Source: Maribellus maritimus (lineage in GTDB: Bacteria; Bacteroidota; Bacteroidia; Bacteroidales; Prolixibacteraceae). From it: DNA of 64,000 bases. A program made the translations under genes and the position numbers. The notes under the pieces are model-generated. The model made no database searches. It had not been told where the DNA came from and was given only the letters and a program-made list of their open reading frames with translations. Location: positions 1-64,000 of the forward strand of contig NZ_JAIKLE010000022.1 of the NCBI RefSeq assembly GCF_022267315.1, read 5' to 3'. How positions within the stretch are numbered: position 1 is the stretch's first letter; each line of letters starts with the position of its first letter. Of the stretch, positions 17,793 to 26,127 are shown piece by piece.

Positions 17793-19316
17793 CTATTTTA
17801 TAGAATATTTAAGTCTTCTTAGTATCGCCTTTGCGTCCTTTTTATAAAAACTATTTTTATCGATGATTGCGGTTAATTGCACCTTTGCTTTATCCAATTC
17901 TCCAAGCTTAATATTACACAGTGCTCTGTTCCATTCTGCCTCTTCAATAAAAAGATTGTCTGCGTGTTTGATAACCTGATTGTATTCAGGAATTGCTTCT
18001 TTAAACTGATTCAAATTTTGCAAACTTGCTCCTTTATAGAAGTGGGATGCATATTTTTCATTTTCCTTTTCCAGTGCTTTATTATAATTCTGTATGGCCA
18101 TTTGGTAATCACCATTCATAAAATAGAGATTCCCCTCGGTAAAATAATGATTTGCTCTGGTAGCTTCATAGGTAAGCGAACGTTCAGGAGACCACTGCGG
18201 AGATTTGTAATACGAATTGTATGTTTTGTCTAACGAATTAAAGCTGATATTTAAAACTCCAGAAATACCTAATAAAAGAATAATAACAGCTGCATATCTC
18301 TTCAGATTCTTTGCCAGTTTAATTTTTGAATCGGGTATGATTGATTTAACTTCAGTATTTTCTGCATTTCTACGCGCTTCAGCTAACTCTTCTCTCAAGT
18401 CAAATATATCTTTCTCACTTGCTGCTTCATTTACATTTCTACGCAAATTAACTTCCGACATTAAATCAGTATTTTCGGTCAGTTCAGCTAAGAATTCGTC
18501 TAACAATTCCCCCTCCAGCTCTCCGTCGATGTAACTTTCAATATCTTTTTCACTAACATTCCAGGATGTCTCGGTTTCTAAAATATGACTTAACTGATTA
18601 CGAAGTTCCAGTATATCTCCTTCAAGTAAAGCACTTTCCATTTCTCGATGAAGTTGAACTTCTTCTCTGAGTGCCCTGTTCTGCTCAAGTTCTGTCTCAA
18701 ACTCATGAAGTTTCTCTCCACTTAACTCTCCGCTCAAATAACTATCGATATCTTCGGTTGAATATTGTGGTTTTACTGATTTAGCTACCTGGGAAAGTGT
18801 TTCCCGTAAATTGATAATATCTTTTTCCAAAACAGCCTCTTCCAGCCCTTCCAGATCTTCTAATTCTTCGAAATCAAAACCTTCAAGAGAATCGTCCATT
18901 TCTCCATTAAGATTTGATTTTTCCTGCTCTCTGTAAAACTCATGAACATTCTCTTTAGAGCTCATTTCGTGCTGGTAAACATGCACTTTGGGAAGCGAAT
19001 CATAGAAATTGATGAGTTCCTCAGGAGATACATTTTCATTTATTTCCTCAATGTCTGCAAATTCATCGAGTAATTCAAATGCGCCCAAACTGTTTTTTTC
19101 TGATTTTTGTGTTTTTGAAATGTTTTGGAGTTTGTCCCGGAGGTTAACAATGTCTTTTTCGCTGACTGCTGATTTAATTTCCTGATGTAATTTGAGCTCT
19201 TCCCTTAAATCACCGTTATGTTTAAGTTCAGATTCAAATTCTTTTCGATCGACCTCGCTTAACTGGTCTTCGAAATAATTTTCAATCCATTCAAAAAATT
19301 CTGCTTTAGGTATCAT
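17793..19316 (-). CDS. Membrane protein with tandem anti-sigma-like modules and periplasmic TPRs
   Basis: About 507 aa (ATG 19316; a TTG six bases earlier is possible). The N-terminal part carries three copies of a roughly 60-residue module at about 9-72, 188-251 and 257-320 (e.g. IDSYLSGELSGEKLHEFETE then LEQNRALREEVQLHREMESA). A half copy lies at about 158-182 (VLEKDIINLRETLSQVAKS). The module resembles the cytoplasmic sigma-binding helices of membrane anti-sigma factors but has no zinc-binding Cys/His. One membrane helix (about 343-361, YAAVIILLLGISGVLNISF) follows a basic stretch (N-in), then three TPRs (about 385-505) that should be periplasmic. Its start overlaps the sigma gene by 11 nt, the usual sigma/anti-sigma coupling. 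The role as an anti-sigma factor is inferred. Confidence 0.82.
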   Translation of the reverse strand: MIPKAEFFEWIENYFEDQLSEVDRKEFESELKHNGDLREELKLHQEIKSAVSEKDIVNLRDKLQNISKTQKSEKNSLGAFELLDEFADIEEINENVSPEELINFYDSLPKVHVYQHEMSSKENVHEFYREQEKSNLNGEMDDSLEGFDFEELEDLEGLEEAVLEKDIINLRETLSQVAKSVKPQYSTEDIDSYLSGELSGEKLHEFETELEQNRALREEVQLHREMESALLEGDILELRNQLSHILETETSWNVSEKDIESYIDGELEGELLDEFLAELTENTDLMSEVNLRRNVNEAASEKDIFDLREELAEARRNAENTEVKSIIPDSKIKLAKNLKRYAAVIILLLGISGVLNISFNSLDKTYNSYYKSPQWSPERSLTYEATRANHYFTEGNLYFMNGDYQMAIQNYNKALEKENEKYASHFYKGASLQNLNQFKEAIPEYNQVIKHADNLFIEEAEWNRALCNIKLGELDKAKVQLTAIIDKNSFYKKDAKAILRRLKYSIK

Positions 19317-19893
19317 CTTCAAGTATTTTTTTGTATTCTGTATCTTGCTTTATCCTGTTTATCAGTAATTCTTTACACTTATATTTTCTGGTTTTCGCAT
19401 ATTTTTCTCCTTTATATCCCATTATCTTGGCTATTTCCTTTAACGGGACTTTATCGAAAAAAAGTTGCAATAATTTCTGACAATCTGATCCAAGAGTCTT
19501 AAAATGCTTCTGATACAAACTGTATCTTTCATTTTTATCCACTAAGTCAACCAGGTTTTCATCGTATAAATCATCCTGGTATGGAAGAGTGTCATTTAAC
19601 TTTTCTTTTTCTATCCTACGTTTTTCCAGTTGTTTTAACCATAAAAAACGACAGACAGAAAATAAATAACCATGAAAAGAACTCTTTGCGAAAATTAAAT
19701 CATTCTCTTTTAATTTTCTGTAGATAACAATTATAGCTTCCTGAAATACATCATTAGCGTCATCTTCGCTACCTTGATTTTTCTTAATAAAAAAACTAAC
19801 CTTGTAATAATACTCCTTATAAATGTATTGTAAGATCAGATTATCATGTCTTAAAATACCTTTTAGGATTTGCTCATCGCTATAACTTCTCAT
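19306..19893 (-). CDS. ECF-type RNA polymerase sigma factor
   Basis: 195 aa. Region 2 is at about 20-90 (YIYKEYYYKVSFFIKKNQGS, DDANDVFQEAIIVIYRKL, SSFHGYLFSVCRFLWLKQLE). Region 4 is at about 130-185 (LGSDCQKLLQLFFDKVPLKE then IAKIMGYKGEKYAKTRKYKCKELL). It lacks regions 1 and 3, as ECF factors do. It is translationally coupled to the downstream anti-sigma-like gene. The upstream promoter-like element is shared with the GG-peptide gene, which predicts autoregulation. Confidence 0.92.
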   Translation of the reverse strand: MRSYSDEQILKGILRHDNLILQYIYKEYYYKVSFFIKKNQGSEDDANDVFQEAIIVIYRKLKENDLIFAKSSFHGYLFSVCRFLWLKQLEKRRIEKEKLNDTLPYQDDLYDENLVDLVDKNERYSLYQKHFKTLGSDCQKLLQLFFDKVPLKEIAKIMGYKGEKYAKTRKYKCKELLINRIKQDTEYKKILEDDT

Positions 19894-19907
19894 CTTCTAT
19901 ATATATA

Positions 19908-19934
19908 ATTCGATTTTTATCAAAAAGGTAACCC
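19908..19934 (-). promoter_or_regulatory. Predicted autoregulated ECF promoter of the sigma gene
   Basis: GGGTTACCTTTTT then CGAATTATATATATAG on the minus strand. The 14-nt interval between GGGTTACC and CGAAT and 13 identical leading bases match 14570-14596. The ATG lies only 15 nt past the CGAAT element, so the mRNA leader would be very short. Confidence 0.65.
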
Positions 19935-20084
19935 GTATTTTTAATAATTCTTTAAATTGTTATTAATATGTTTGAAACAACGGGCTGAAATATTCTCATA
20001 AACAACACCTTACATTTAAGATTGTAAATGTACAAATCTAATCAAGAATAATGAAATTTGGGCTAAAAATTTTATAAGACCTAG

Positions 20085-20171
20085 TTAAAAACAAAAAGGC
20101 CGGTTCAACAACCAGCCTTTTCTCATTAAACTAACTAACCTAACTAAACCTAAACTTATGAAAATAAACGT
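20085..20171 (-). ncRNA. Candidate small RNA of about 85 nt
   Basis: It runs from the predicted start point just after TATCTTTG to the hairpin at 20094-20121. It includes a repetitive leader (AAGTTTAGGTTTAGTTAGG, then TTAGTTAG) and a 13-codon frame MRKGWLLNRPFCF that spans the terminator stem. It could be a free sRNA, a terminator with its own promoter, or an attenuator-like peptide. The adjacent TonB-like gene ends upstream of this promoter, so the unit is not simply its 3' UTR. Confidence 0.4.
20093..20121 (-). terminator. Rho-independent terminator
   Basis: AAAAGGC…GCCTTTT with inner GGTT/AACC forms a strong stem. On the minus strand it is followed by TTTTTGTTTTT. It can end both the candidate sRNA and read-through from the TonB-like gene. 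Confidence 0.8.
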
Positions 20172-20175
20172 ACCA

Positions 20176-20206
20176 CAAAGATAAAAGCAGAAATGAATTG
20201 GAGCAA
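20176..20206 (-). promoter_or_regulatory. Bacteroidota housekeeping promoter
   Basis: TTG, 20 nt, then TATCTTTG on the minus strand: a full match to the TTG / TAnnTTTG consensus. It drives the candidate small RNA. Confidence 0.6.
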
Positions 20207-20256
20207 CTATTTTCTGTTAAATCATGTTAAAGATTATATTAATTTAACATGAACAC

Positions 20257-20997
20257 CTATTGAGCAATAAATGTATAATGGATTGTACCTTTCTGAATAT
20301 CAGGTGAATTGTAGTCCTTATTAAAAATCGTTCTTAACGCAGCCACTTCTGCATACGTATAAATTTGTTCATTGCGTATATTTTTATTTTTACGCGCCGA
20401 GGCTTTAACAACCCGCCCATTTCGGTCAACTTCAATATCAACAACTATTTTTCCACCTCCTTGTGTTAAGTAAACAGGAATAGGTAAACTCAAATGATAT
20501 CTGTTTTCCAAATAATAAACAATATTACTTTCACCTGTGTAAACCACATTTTTAATGGAATCAGGATTCATTCCTTCAGTAGTTTCTACCGGCATCTCTA
20601 TGTCTTCAAGCTTTACTCTTTCTTTTGACAACTGGTTATTAACATCAGCTGCCAGTTGTCGCGCTGCCTCTACTTCTTTGAGATAGTCTTCATCAAAAAA
20701 TTCTTCAGTTGCAGATAACCTGTTTGAAGCGCGATTTGTTCTCTGACTTTGGGTTTCGGTATTTTGCGATGAAGGGTCATTTGGAGTATCATCCTGTTGC
20801 TCGACTTCCGGCTCTTCGATTATTTCCTCCGGTTCCGGTAAAATATCAGGAAATTCGATAATTATTTCTTCTTCTTTTACATTTCCTTTCATATCTACTT
20901 CCGCCAAAAGAAATGCAAGAACGAGCAAAATATGGAAAACCAAAGTACCCATTACCCCGTAGATGTTCCGTTTATAAAATTTCCCCAATTTGCTCAT
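20257..20997 (-). CDS. Energy transducer TonB-like protein
   Basis: 246 aa. A short cytoplasmic N-terminus (MSKLGKFYKRN) and one membrane helix (VMGTLVFHILLVLAFLLAEV) precede an acidic Pro/Glu-rich spacer (FPDILPEPEEIIEEPEVEQQ). The C-terminal domain (about 160-246) has the TonB beta fold (GGGKIVVDIEVDRNGRVVKA…GTIHYTFIAQ). TonB links the proton-motive force to outer-membrane receptors. The spacer is far more acidic than the usual Pro-Lys linker, and no ExbB/ExbD genes adjoin, so it may be a TonB-fold protein with another role. Confidence 0.78.
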   Translation of the reverse strand: MSKLGKFYKRNIYGVMGTLVFHILLVLAFLLAEVDMKGNVKEEEIIIEFPDILPEPEEIIEEPEVEQQDDTPNDPSSQNTETQSQRTNRASNRLSATEEFFDEDYLKEVEAARQLAADVNNQLSKERVKLEDIEMPVETTEGMNPDSIKNVVYTGESNIVYYLENRYHLSLPIPVYLTQGGGKIVVDIEVDRNGRVVKASARKNKNIRNEQIYTYAEVAALRTIFNKDYNSPDIQKGTIHYTFIAQ

Positions 20998-21327
20998 GCA
21001 GCAAAAGTATAAAATAACCGCTAAACCCTTAACGTAATTTGACCTTCAAAATTTATTAAACAGCATAAAAAATTCCGTTTAAATAACACATGGAGATAAT
21101 TTCTATGACTTGATGTAAGTTACTGATCTTTATCATTATACTCGTCACTATTCCTGTTTTCAAAACACAAATTCACCTCAAATTTTCTATTCCCATACAT
21201 CGTTTAACAGTTTTTAACACTCTGTTTTTCAAAGTTTTAATATCTGAATGACTTTTTTTTTGCATGTTTATAAAATGAAATTTAATTCCCTATTGAATCA
21301 AAAATAATATCGTATTTTAATGCAGGA
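20998..21327. other. Divergent intergenic region, TonB-like / BamA-like
   Basis: A TACTTTTG box (TAnnTTTG) occurs on the minus strand at 21002-21009, with its 3' end only 5 nt before the ATG of the TonB-like gene. On the plus strand TTG-N17-TATTTTAA at 21293-21320 is a weak promoter-like match ending 8 nt before the porin ATG. Nothing else is recognised. Confidence 0.35.
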
Positions 21328-23178
21328 ATGAGTGGGTGGTCGAAAATATTGATTCTAATTATCATAACATTAACAAATGTCTTAGGCTTTGAAGTTCATG
21401 CACAGTCATATACAAAAGATACTGTCTTTATTGAAAAATTACCCGAAGAAAAATATAACCAATTTTATGATAGTTTGAAGTACAAAGCCAATCAAAACAA
21501 AATCACTCGTTTTTTTTACGATTTTCTGATTTCTCCACCTCGTCCCTATGTTGATAAAAAGGAGATGGCTCTGGAATATTACAGTCGGATGGAGGGAAAA
21601 ACTATTTCTGAAATTGATATCACTGCACTTGATGTATTTGGTCCCGCCCTTGAAGATACAACAAAAAGAGCCAAAAGTTGGGTTGAACGAACGGCCAATG
21701 CGCTTCATACAAAATCCAACCTTAACACCATCGAAAAAATGTTAATGTTTAAGGTGGGTGATATTATCGATGCTGAAGAATTGTACGAAAACGAACGTAT
21801 AATAAGAGCGCTTCCCTATATTAAAGACGCCCGTTTTTTTCTGGAACAGGATTCTATTAACCCGGACTTGGTAACTGTTCATGTAATTACAAAAGACAGG
21901 TTTTCGCTTGGAATTTCGGGAAATGTAAACGGGACAAGTTCTGCAGCACTCGAACTATACAACCAGAATATTTTTGGCGTTGGCCATGAAATTTCACTGC
22001 GTTTTGTCGGTCATTTGCACAAACAACCGTACATGGGATTAGAAACGTTCTATTCTATTAACAATGTTAAAGGAAAGTTTGTGGATGTTTCTGCAGGATA
22101 CATGAATACTTACCTAAAAGAAGGATTCTCTTTTGAGTTGGAAAAACCATTTCTAATTCCATCAATGAAATGGGGTTACGGAGCTTCTGCGTTAAGAATG
22201 CACCGAACGAACCAGATTTTTAACAATGAGCCGCTAGTTATTGATGAGCCTCTTGATTATTCATTTTACAGTGCCTGGGCAGGAAGAAGCTTTCAGATAA
22301 ACAGAAACAATTACAATAGCTCTCAAGTAGTTATTTCGGGAGGATTTTATAATCGCACCTACCACCACAGACCAAATCCATCGTTTACGGAGAATCAGTT
22401 TTTCTCCAACAATACATTTTACTTAACAGGTTTGACTTTTACTCAACGGCGATATATTCAGGACCAGTTAATATACAGTTACGGCATTGTTGAAGATATA
22501 CCGGAGGGATTTAAAAATGAGATTGTTTACGGATTTGATGCCAATGAGTTTGGGAACAGACATTATTTACACCTTTATCTTTCAAACGGGAATTTACTGA
22601 TAAAAAGAAAAGGTTATCTTTTTATGTCGGCAGGTATTGGTGGCTATTTTAATAAATCGAAGTTTGAACAAGGACAAGTTCAGGCGAGTACCAATTTTAT
22701 TTCGCGCCAGTTTAATGCAGGAAGAAAGAGATTTCGACTATTTATCCGTTCAAATTATATTCTTGGCCTTAAACGTTTTGATATCGAGAATCTTGACTTA
22801 AGCCGAAATGAAGATATTCGTGGATTTTCAAGTAAAGAAGCGGTTGGCAAACAAAAACTGAGTGTAGATCTTGAATATGTTTTGTTTTTACGCAGAGAAT
22901 TCTACAAGTTTAATATGGCTTTCTATGGATTTGCCGACGTGGGAGTTATAGGTTCAAACAAAAAGCTCATTTTTACTCAGCACTATTACAGCGGCCTTGG
23001 CCTCGGCTTGCGACTTCATAATGAAAACCTGGTTTTCAAAACCCTGCAAGTCAGGCTCGCTTTCTATCCTTTTCACCCCAGCGACATGAGTTTTGTTGGT
23101 TTTATCTTTGAAGAACAATTGAAGAAAAACTTTTACAGTTTCGAGCCTACCGCTCCCGCCCCACTGGATTTCAAATAA
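21328..23178 (+). CDS. BamA/TamA-family outer membrane protein (Omp85-like)
   Basis: 616 aa with a signal peptide (to about residue 26, …VHAQ). A POTRA-like segment lies near residues 130-190 (IEKMLMFKVGDIIDAEELYE, then NERIIRALPYIKDARFFL, a typical POTRA signature). The remaining ~400 residues are alternating polar/aromatic strands ending in an aromatic residue-rich segment (VGFIFEEQLKKNFYSF), the mark of a surface-antigen (D15-like) beta barrel. It has one clear POTRA where canonical BamA has five, so it is a shorter Omp85 relative, perhaps for protein or lipid export. Its stop is 3 nt from that of the convergent MBOAT gene. Confidence 0.85.
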   Translation: MSGWSKILILIIITLTNVLGFEVHAQSYTKDTVFIEKLPEEKYNQFYDSLKYKANQNKITRFFYDFLISPPRPYVDKKEMALEYYSRMEGKTISEIDITALDVFGPALEDTTKRAKSWVERTANALHTKSNLNTIEKMLMFKVGDIIDAEELYENERIIRALPYIKDARFFLEQDSINPDLVTVHVITKDRFSLGISGNVNGTSSAALELYNQNIFGVGHEISLRFVGHLHKQPYMGLETFYSINNVKGKFVDVSAGYMNTYLKEGFSFELEKPFLIPSMKWGYGASALRMHRTNQIFNNEPLVIDEPLDYSFYSAWAGRSFQINRNNYNSSQVVISGGFYNRTYHHRPNPSFTENQFFSNNTFYLTGLTFTQRRYIQDQLIYSYGIVEDIPEGFKNEIVYGFDANEFGNRHYLHLYLSNGNLLIKRKGYLFMSAGIGGYFNKSKFEQGQVQASTNFISRQFNAGRKRFRLFIRSNYILGLKRFDIENLDLSRNEDIRGFSSKEAVGKQKLSVDLEYVLFLRREFYKFNMAFYGFADVGVIGSNKKLIFTQHYYSGLGLGLRLHNENLVFKTLQVRLAFYPFHPSDMSFVGFIFEEQLKKNFYSFEPTAPAPLDFK

Positions 23179-23181
23179 TTT

Positions 23182-24870
23182 TTAAAACTGGAAATAAATA
23201 AATGCTTGCATATCGGCTGAAATGGATTGATAAACGATTATCACAACAACTGCAGAAATTACAATTTTCAACCACAAAGGCGTTCCAATAAACCACTCGG
23301 TAATTTTCTCCTTCCATTTATCACTTAACCAGTGAATAAAAAATCCAAACAACATCATCAGAAAAACCCACTTGTAGGCAACCAAAACCTCTGGTATAAC
23401 ATTTAAATGTAAATCAGTAGCTATTTGATGCATCATTCCGTTTACAACGGTCATCGACTCGGATCGGAAAAAGATACGTGTAAATGTGATAAAACCAAAT
23501 GTGATAGCAATTTTCCAGATGTTAACCAAAACGTTATTTCTTTTTTCCCAGGGACTTATTTTTCGCCAGAATTTGTAAGTAACCAGGCCAATTCCGTTTA
23601 AACCTCCCCAGATGATAAATTGCCACGATGCTCCGTGCCACAAACCTCCCAACAACATAGTCAACATTAAATTTATATTGGTATCAATTTGCCGTTTGAC
23701 ACTCGGAAAAATTCTGGCCAGAATTGCAAATACCAAAACCGCCACAGCAAAAATGGGCACCAAAATAAATTTACCGGCCAGCAACACAACAATTGCTAAA
23801 ACAATCCCTAAACTGATATAGCTAAAAACCGAACCGTTGCGGTTTCCACCAATTGGAATATACAGGTAATCTTTTAACCAGGAAGAGAGCGACATATGCC
23901 AGCGTTTCCAAAACTCACCAACACTTTTTGCTTTGTAGGGTGAATTAAAGTTTTGCGGCAACCTGAATCCCATCAATAAAGCTACTCCGATTGCGATGTC
24001 GGTATATCCTGAAAAATCAACATATACTTGCAATGAGTAACCAAATAAAGCCATCAGATTTTCAAAGCCGGTGTAAGTAATCGGATCTGAAAAAACACGA
24101 TCAACAAAATTTACGGCAATAAAATCACCAATAAATATTTTTTTTATGAGTCCTTTTAAAATCATAAAAACAGCCCAGCCAAATTCACGCTTCGAAACAT
24201 GGTAATCTTCGTAAATTTGTTTTACAAAACCGGATGCCCGTACAATTGGACCGGCAACCAACTGAGGAAAAAAGGAAACATAAAAACCAAAGTCGATAAG
24301 ATTTTTTACCGGCTCAGTCTGCCTTCGGAAAACATCAACAGAATAGCTAATGGTTTGAAATGTAAAAAATGAAATTCCCACCGGCAATAAAATCTGGTTT
24401 ACATTAAAATGTGTTCCCGCAGTTTGATTTGCGATAACTGCCAGATGATTGATGACATGCAGGTCGGTTCCCAACAATGTATTTATACTGTCGGTAAAAA
24501 AATAGGCATATTTAAAATAAGCCAGCAAAGTAAGATTCACAACCACACTCGCAGCAACAAGAAACTTCCGAGCCATTTCATTCCGGGAATTATAAATCCA
24601 TTTCCCAATAAAAAAATCGGTTATCGTACTGAACAATAAAATAAAAAAGAAAAAACCACTGGACTTGTAGTAAAAAAATAAACTGGCAGCAAATAAATAA
24701 CCGGCACGGATACTTCGATTTTTTTTATTGTACACAAAAGAGTATCCCAAAAGAACCAGGGCAAAAAATCCCCAAAAGAAAAAACGGGTAAAAATCAACG
24801 GTGCCGATTTATCATAAATCAAAATGCCTTTTAGCCATTCTCCCCAATTTATTTGTTGTATAAAATCCAA
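23182..24870 (-). CDS. MBOAT O-acyltransferase (AlgI/DltB-like)
   Basis: 562 aa, about 12 membrane helices. The MBOAT signatures are present: YVDFSGYTDIAIGVALLMGF, FNSPYKAKSVGEFWKRWHMS, and the catalytic His in LGGLWHGASWQFIIWGGLNG. AlgI-type proteins pass acetyl groups across the membrane for O-acetylation of polysaccharides or peptidoglycan by SGNH/AlgJ-type partners. Two SGNH proteins lie immediately upstream in the same operon (4-nt gap), which fits that chemistry. The acceptor polymer is unknown. Confidence 0.92.
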   Translation of the reverse strand: MDFIQQINWGEWLKGILIYDKSAPLIFTRFFFWGFFALVLLGYSFVYNKKNRSIRAGYLFAASLFFYYKSSGFFFFILLFSTITDFFIGKWIYNSRNEMARKFLVAASVVVNLTLLAYFKYAYFFTDSINTLLGTDLHVINHLAVIANQTAGTHFNVNQILLPVGISFFTFQTISYSVDVFRRQTEPVKNLIDFGFYVSFFPQLVAGPIVRASGFVKQIYEDYHVSKREFGWAVFMILKGLIKKIFIGDFIAVNFVDRVFSDPITYTGFENLMALFGYSLQVYVDFSGYTDIAIGVALLMGFRLPQNFNSPYKAKSVGEFWKRWHMSLSSWLKDYLYIPIGGNRNGSVFSYISLGIVLAIVVLLAGKFILVPIFAVAVLVFAILARIFPSVKRQIDTNINLMLTMLLGGLWHGASWQFIIWGGLNGIGLVTYKFWRKISPWEKRNNVLVNIWKIAITFGFITFTRIFFRSESMTVVNGMMHQIATDLHLNVIPEVLVAYKWVFLMMLFGFFIHWLSDKWKEKITEWFIGTPLWLKIVISAVVVIIVYQSISADMQAFIYFQF

Positions 24871-24873
24871 GTT

Positions 24874-26127
24874 TTATTTTGTTAGTTGTGAAACTTCATT
24901 TTTGGTTTGAACATAGTTTTCAAAATTCTGCATAAACGCTGCAAAAAAGAGATCACCGAGCATAAGATAACCTTCCCGTGTAAAATGGATTTTATCGTGC
25001 TGGGCCAAATAATTTCTTTCCCATAAAACCACTGAATTTAGTCCTCCCATTACTTCAAACATATCCCAAACACCCGTATCATGTTTCTCTGCCAGTTTAA
25101 ACATGCTCTCTTCCACTTTCTCTCCGTTTTTATTCACATACCTGCGATAAAGATAACTGTCGTTATTTGTGGTTAAAATGATGGTTGTATGCGGTGCTGC
25201 CTTTCTGATTTTTCCTATCAATTCAGAATAGTTGTCTTCAAACCTCTTTTGTGAAAAACGCCTTCCGTACGCATCATTAATTCCAAGCCCGAGAATAACC
25301 AGGTCGGGTTGCAACTGTTTCATTTGTTCTTCAAAAAGCTGGCAACGTAAAAATGCCGGAACATGTGCTCCATTTACACCAATGCTGTTATATACAAAAC
25401 CGTTCGGCGCCTTTTCCGTACTTATTCCATACAGCGTAAATCCTTCAGATGAATTGGCTTCACGCTGAATCAACAGCCGTAAACTGTCAACATGTGCATT
25501 TAATTCAAACTCAATAAAACCATCTCCGTTTACTTGTCTTTTTACCAAACTGCTGTCAACCGACACTGAATACTTTGATGTTTCGTAATTGCAAAAAACC
25601 TTAAGTTTATGAAAGCTGTAATCCAACTCATTTTCATCTTCCAGCAAAATTGTAAGGTCGGTAAAAGGTGCCCTTGTTGTTGCTGAAATTCCTCCCACTC
25701 CCAGTAACTGATCATTTTTTCTTCTCTCTATATTCCGGCAACTTTGCCAGCCTCCGGAATAACGAATATAGTAGCCGTACGGCGAATTTGTTCTAGCTAT
25801 CCGATAGGGGAACATAAACCCCCACCCCGCGTTCATATCGCCATTTAATTGCTGAAAACGGCTCCTGAGTCTTCCGGAAAAAGTTCCGGCCTGAATATGT
25901 GATCCGCCAATATGAACCACATTTATTCTTCCCTCTCCCGTTGAAAGCATATTTTCAAGCTTTGCAAAAAGTTTCTGCGCATACTTATCGTTTCCAAAAT
26001 GATGCAGTTCATTCCGGTCGTACCGGATAAAATTATACGGATTTACCTGGTATAAATAACTTTCGTCCTGTGCTAGTACGTGCACAGAAAACAGCAACCC
26101 AATCAATATAACAATGAATCTCTTCAA
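24874..26127 (-). CDS. SGNH/GDSL-type esterase or acetyltransferase, secreted (1)
   Basis: 417 aa with a signal peptide (IVILIGLLFSVHVLAQ). The SGNH blocks are readable: Ser in VVHIGGSHIQAG, Asn in ILGLGINDAYGRR, and Asp-His in DKIHFTREGYLMLGD near the C-terminus. The GGSHIQ form of block I resembles AlgJ/AlgX- and PatB-like partners of MBOAT proteins rather than free lipases. Its ATG overlaps the stop of the upstream gene by 4 nt. It probably transfers or removes acetyl groups outside the inner membrane. Confidence 0.88.
   Translation of the reverse strand: MKRFIVILIGLLFSVHVLAQDESYLYQVNPYNFIRYDRNELHHFGNDKYAQKLFAKLENMLSTGEGRINVVHIGGSHIQAGTFSGRLRSRFQQLNGDMNAGWGFMFPYRIARTNSPYGYYIRYSGGWQSCRNIERRKNDQLLGVGGISATTRAPFTDLTILLEDENELDYSFHKLKVFCNYETSKYSVSVDSSLVKRQVNGDGFIEFELNAHVDSLRLLIQREANSSEGFTLYGISTEKAPNGFVYNSIGVNGAHVPAFLRCQLFEEQMKQLQPDLVILGLGINDAYGRRFSQKRFEDNYSELIGKIRKAAPHTTIILTTNNDSYLYRRYVNKNGEKVEESMFKLAEKHDTGVWDMFEVMGGLNSVVLWERNYLAQHDKIHFTREGYLMLGDLFFAAFMQNFENYVQTKNEVSQLTK

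Larger units (their letters stand above)
19935..20256. other. Gene-free stretch with a small-RNA-like unit
   Basis: It contains, on the minus strand, an exact TAnnTTTG promoter box, a TTAGGTT/TTAGTTAG-rich leader and an intrinsic terminator, listed separately. The part from 19935 to 20084 is AT-rich and I see no gene or site in it. Confidence 0.5.
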
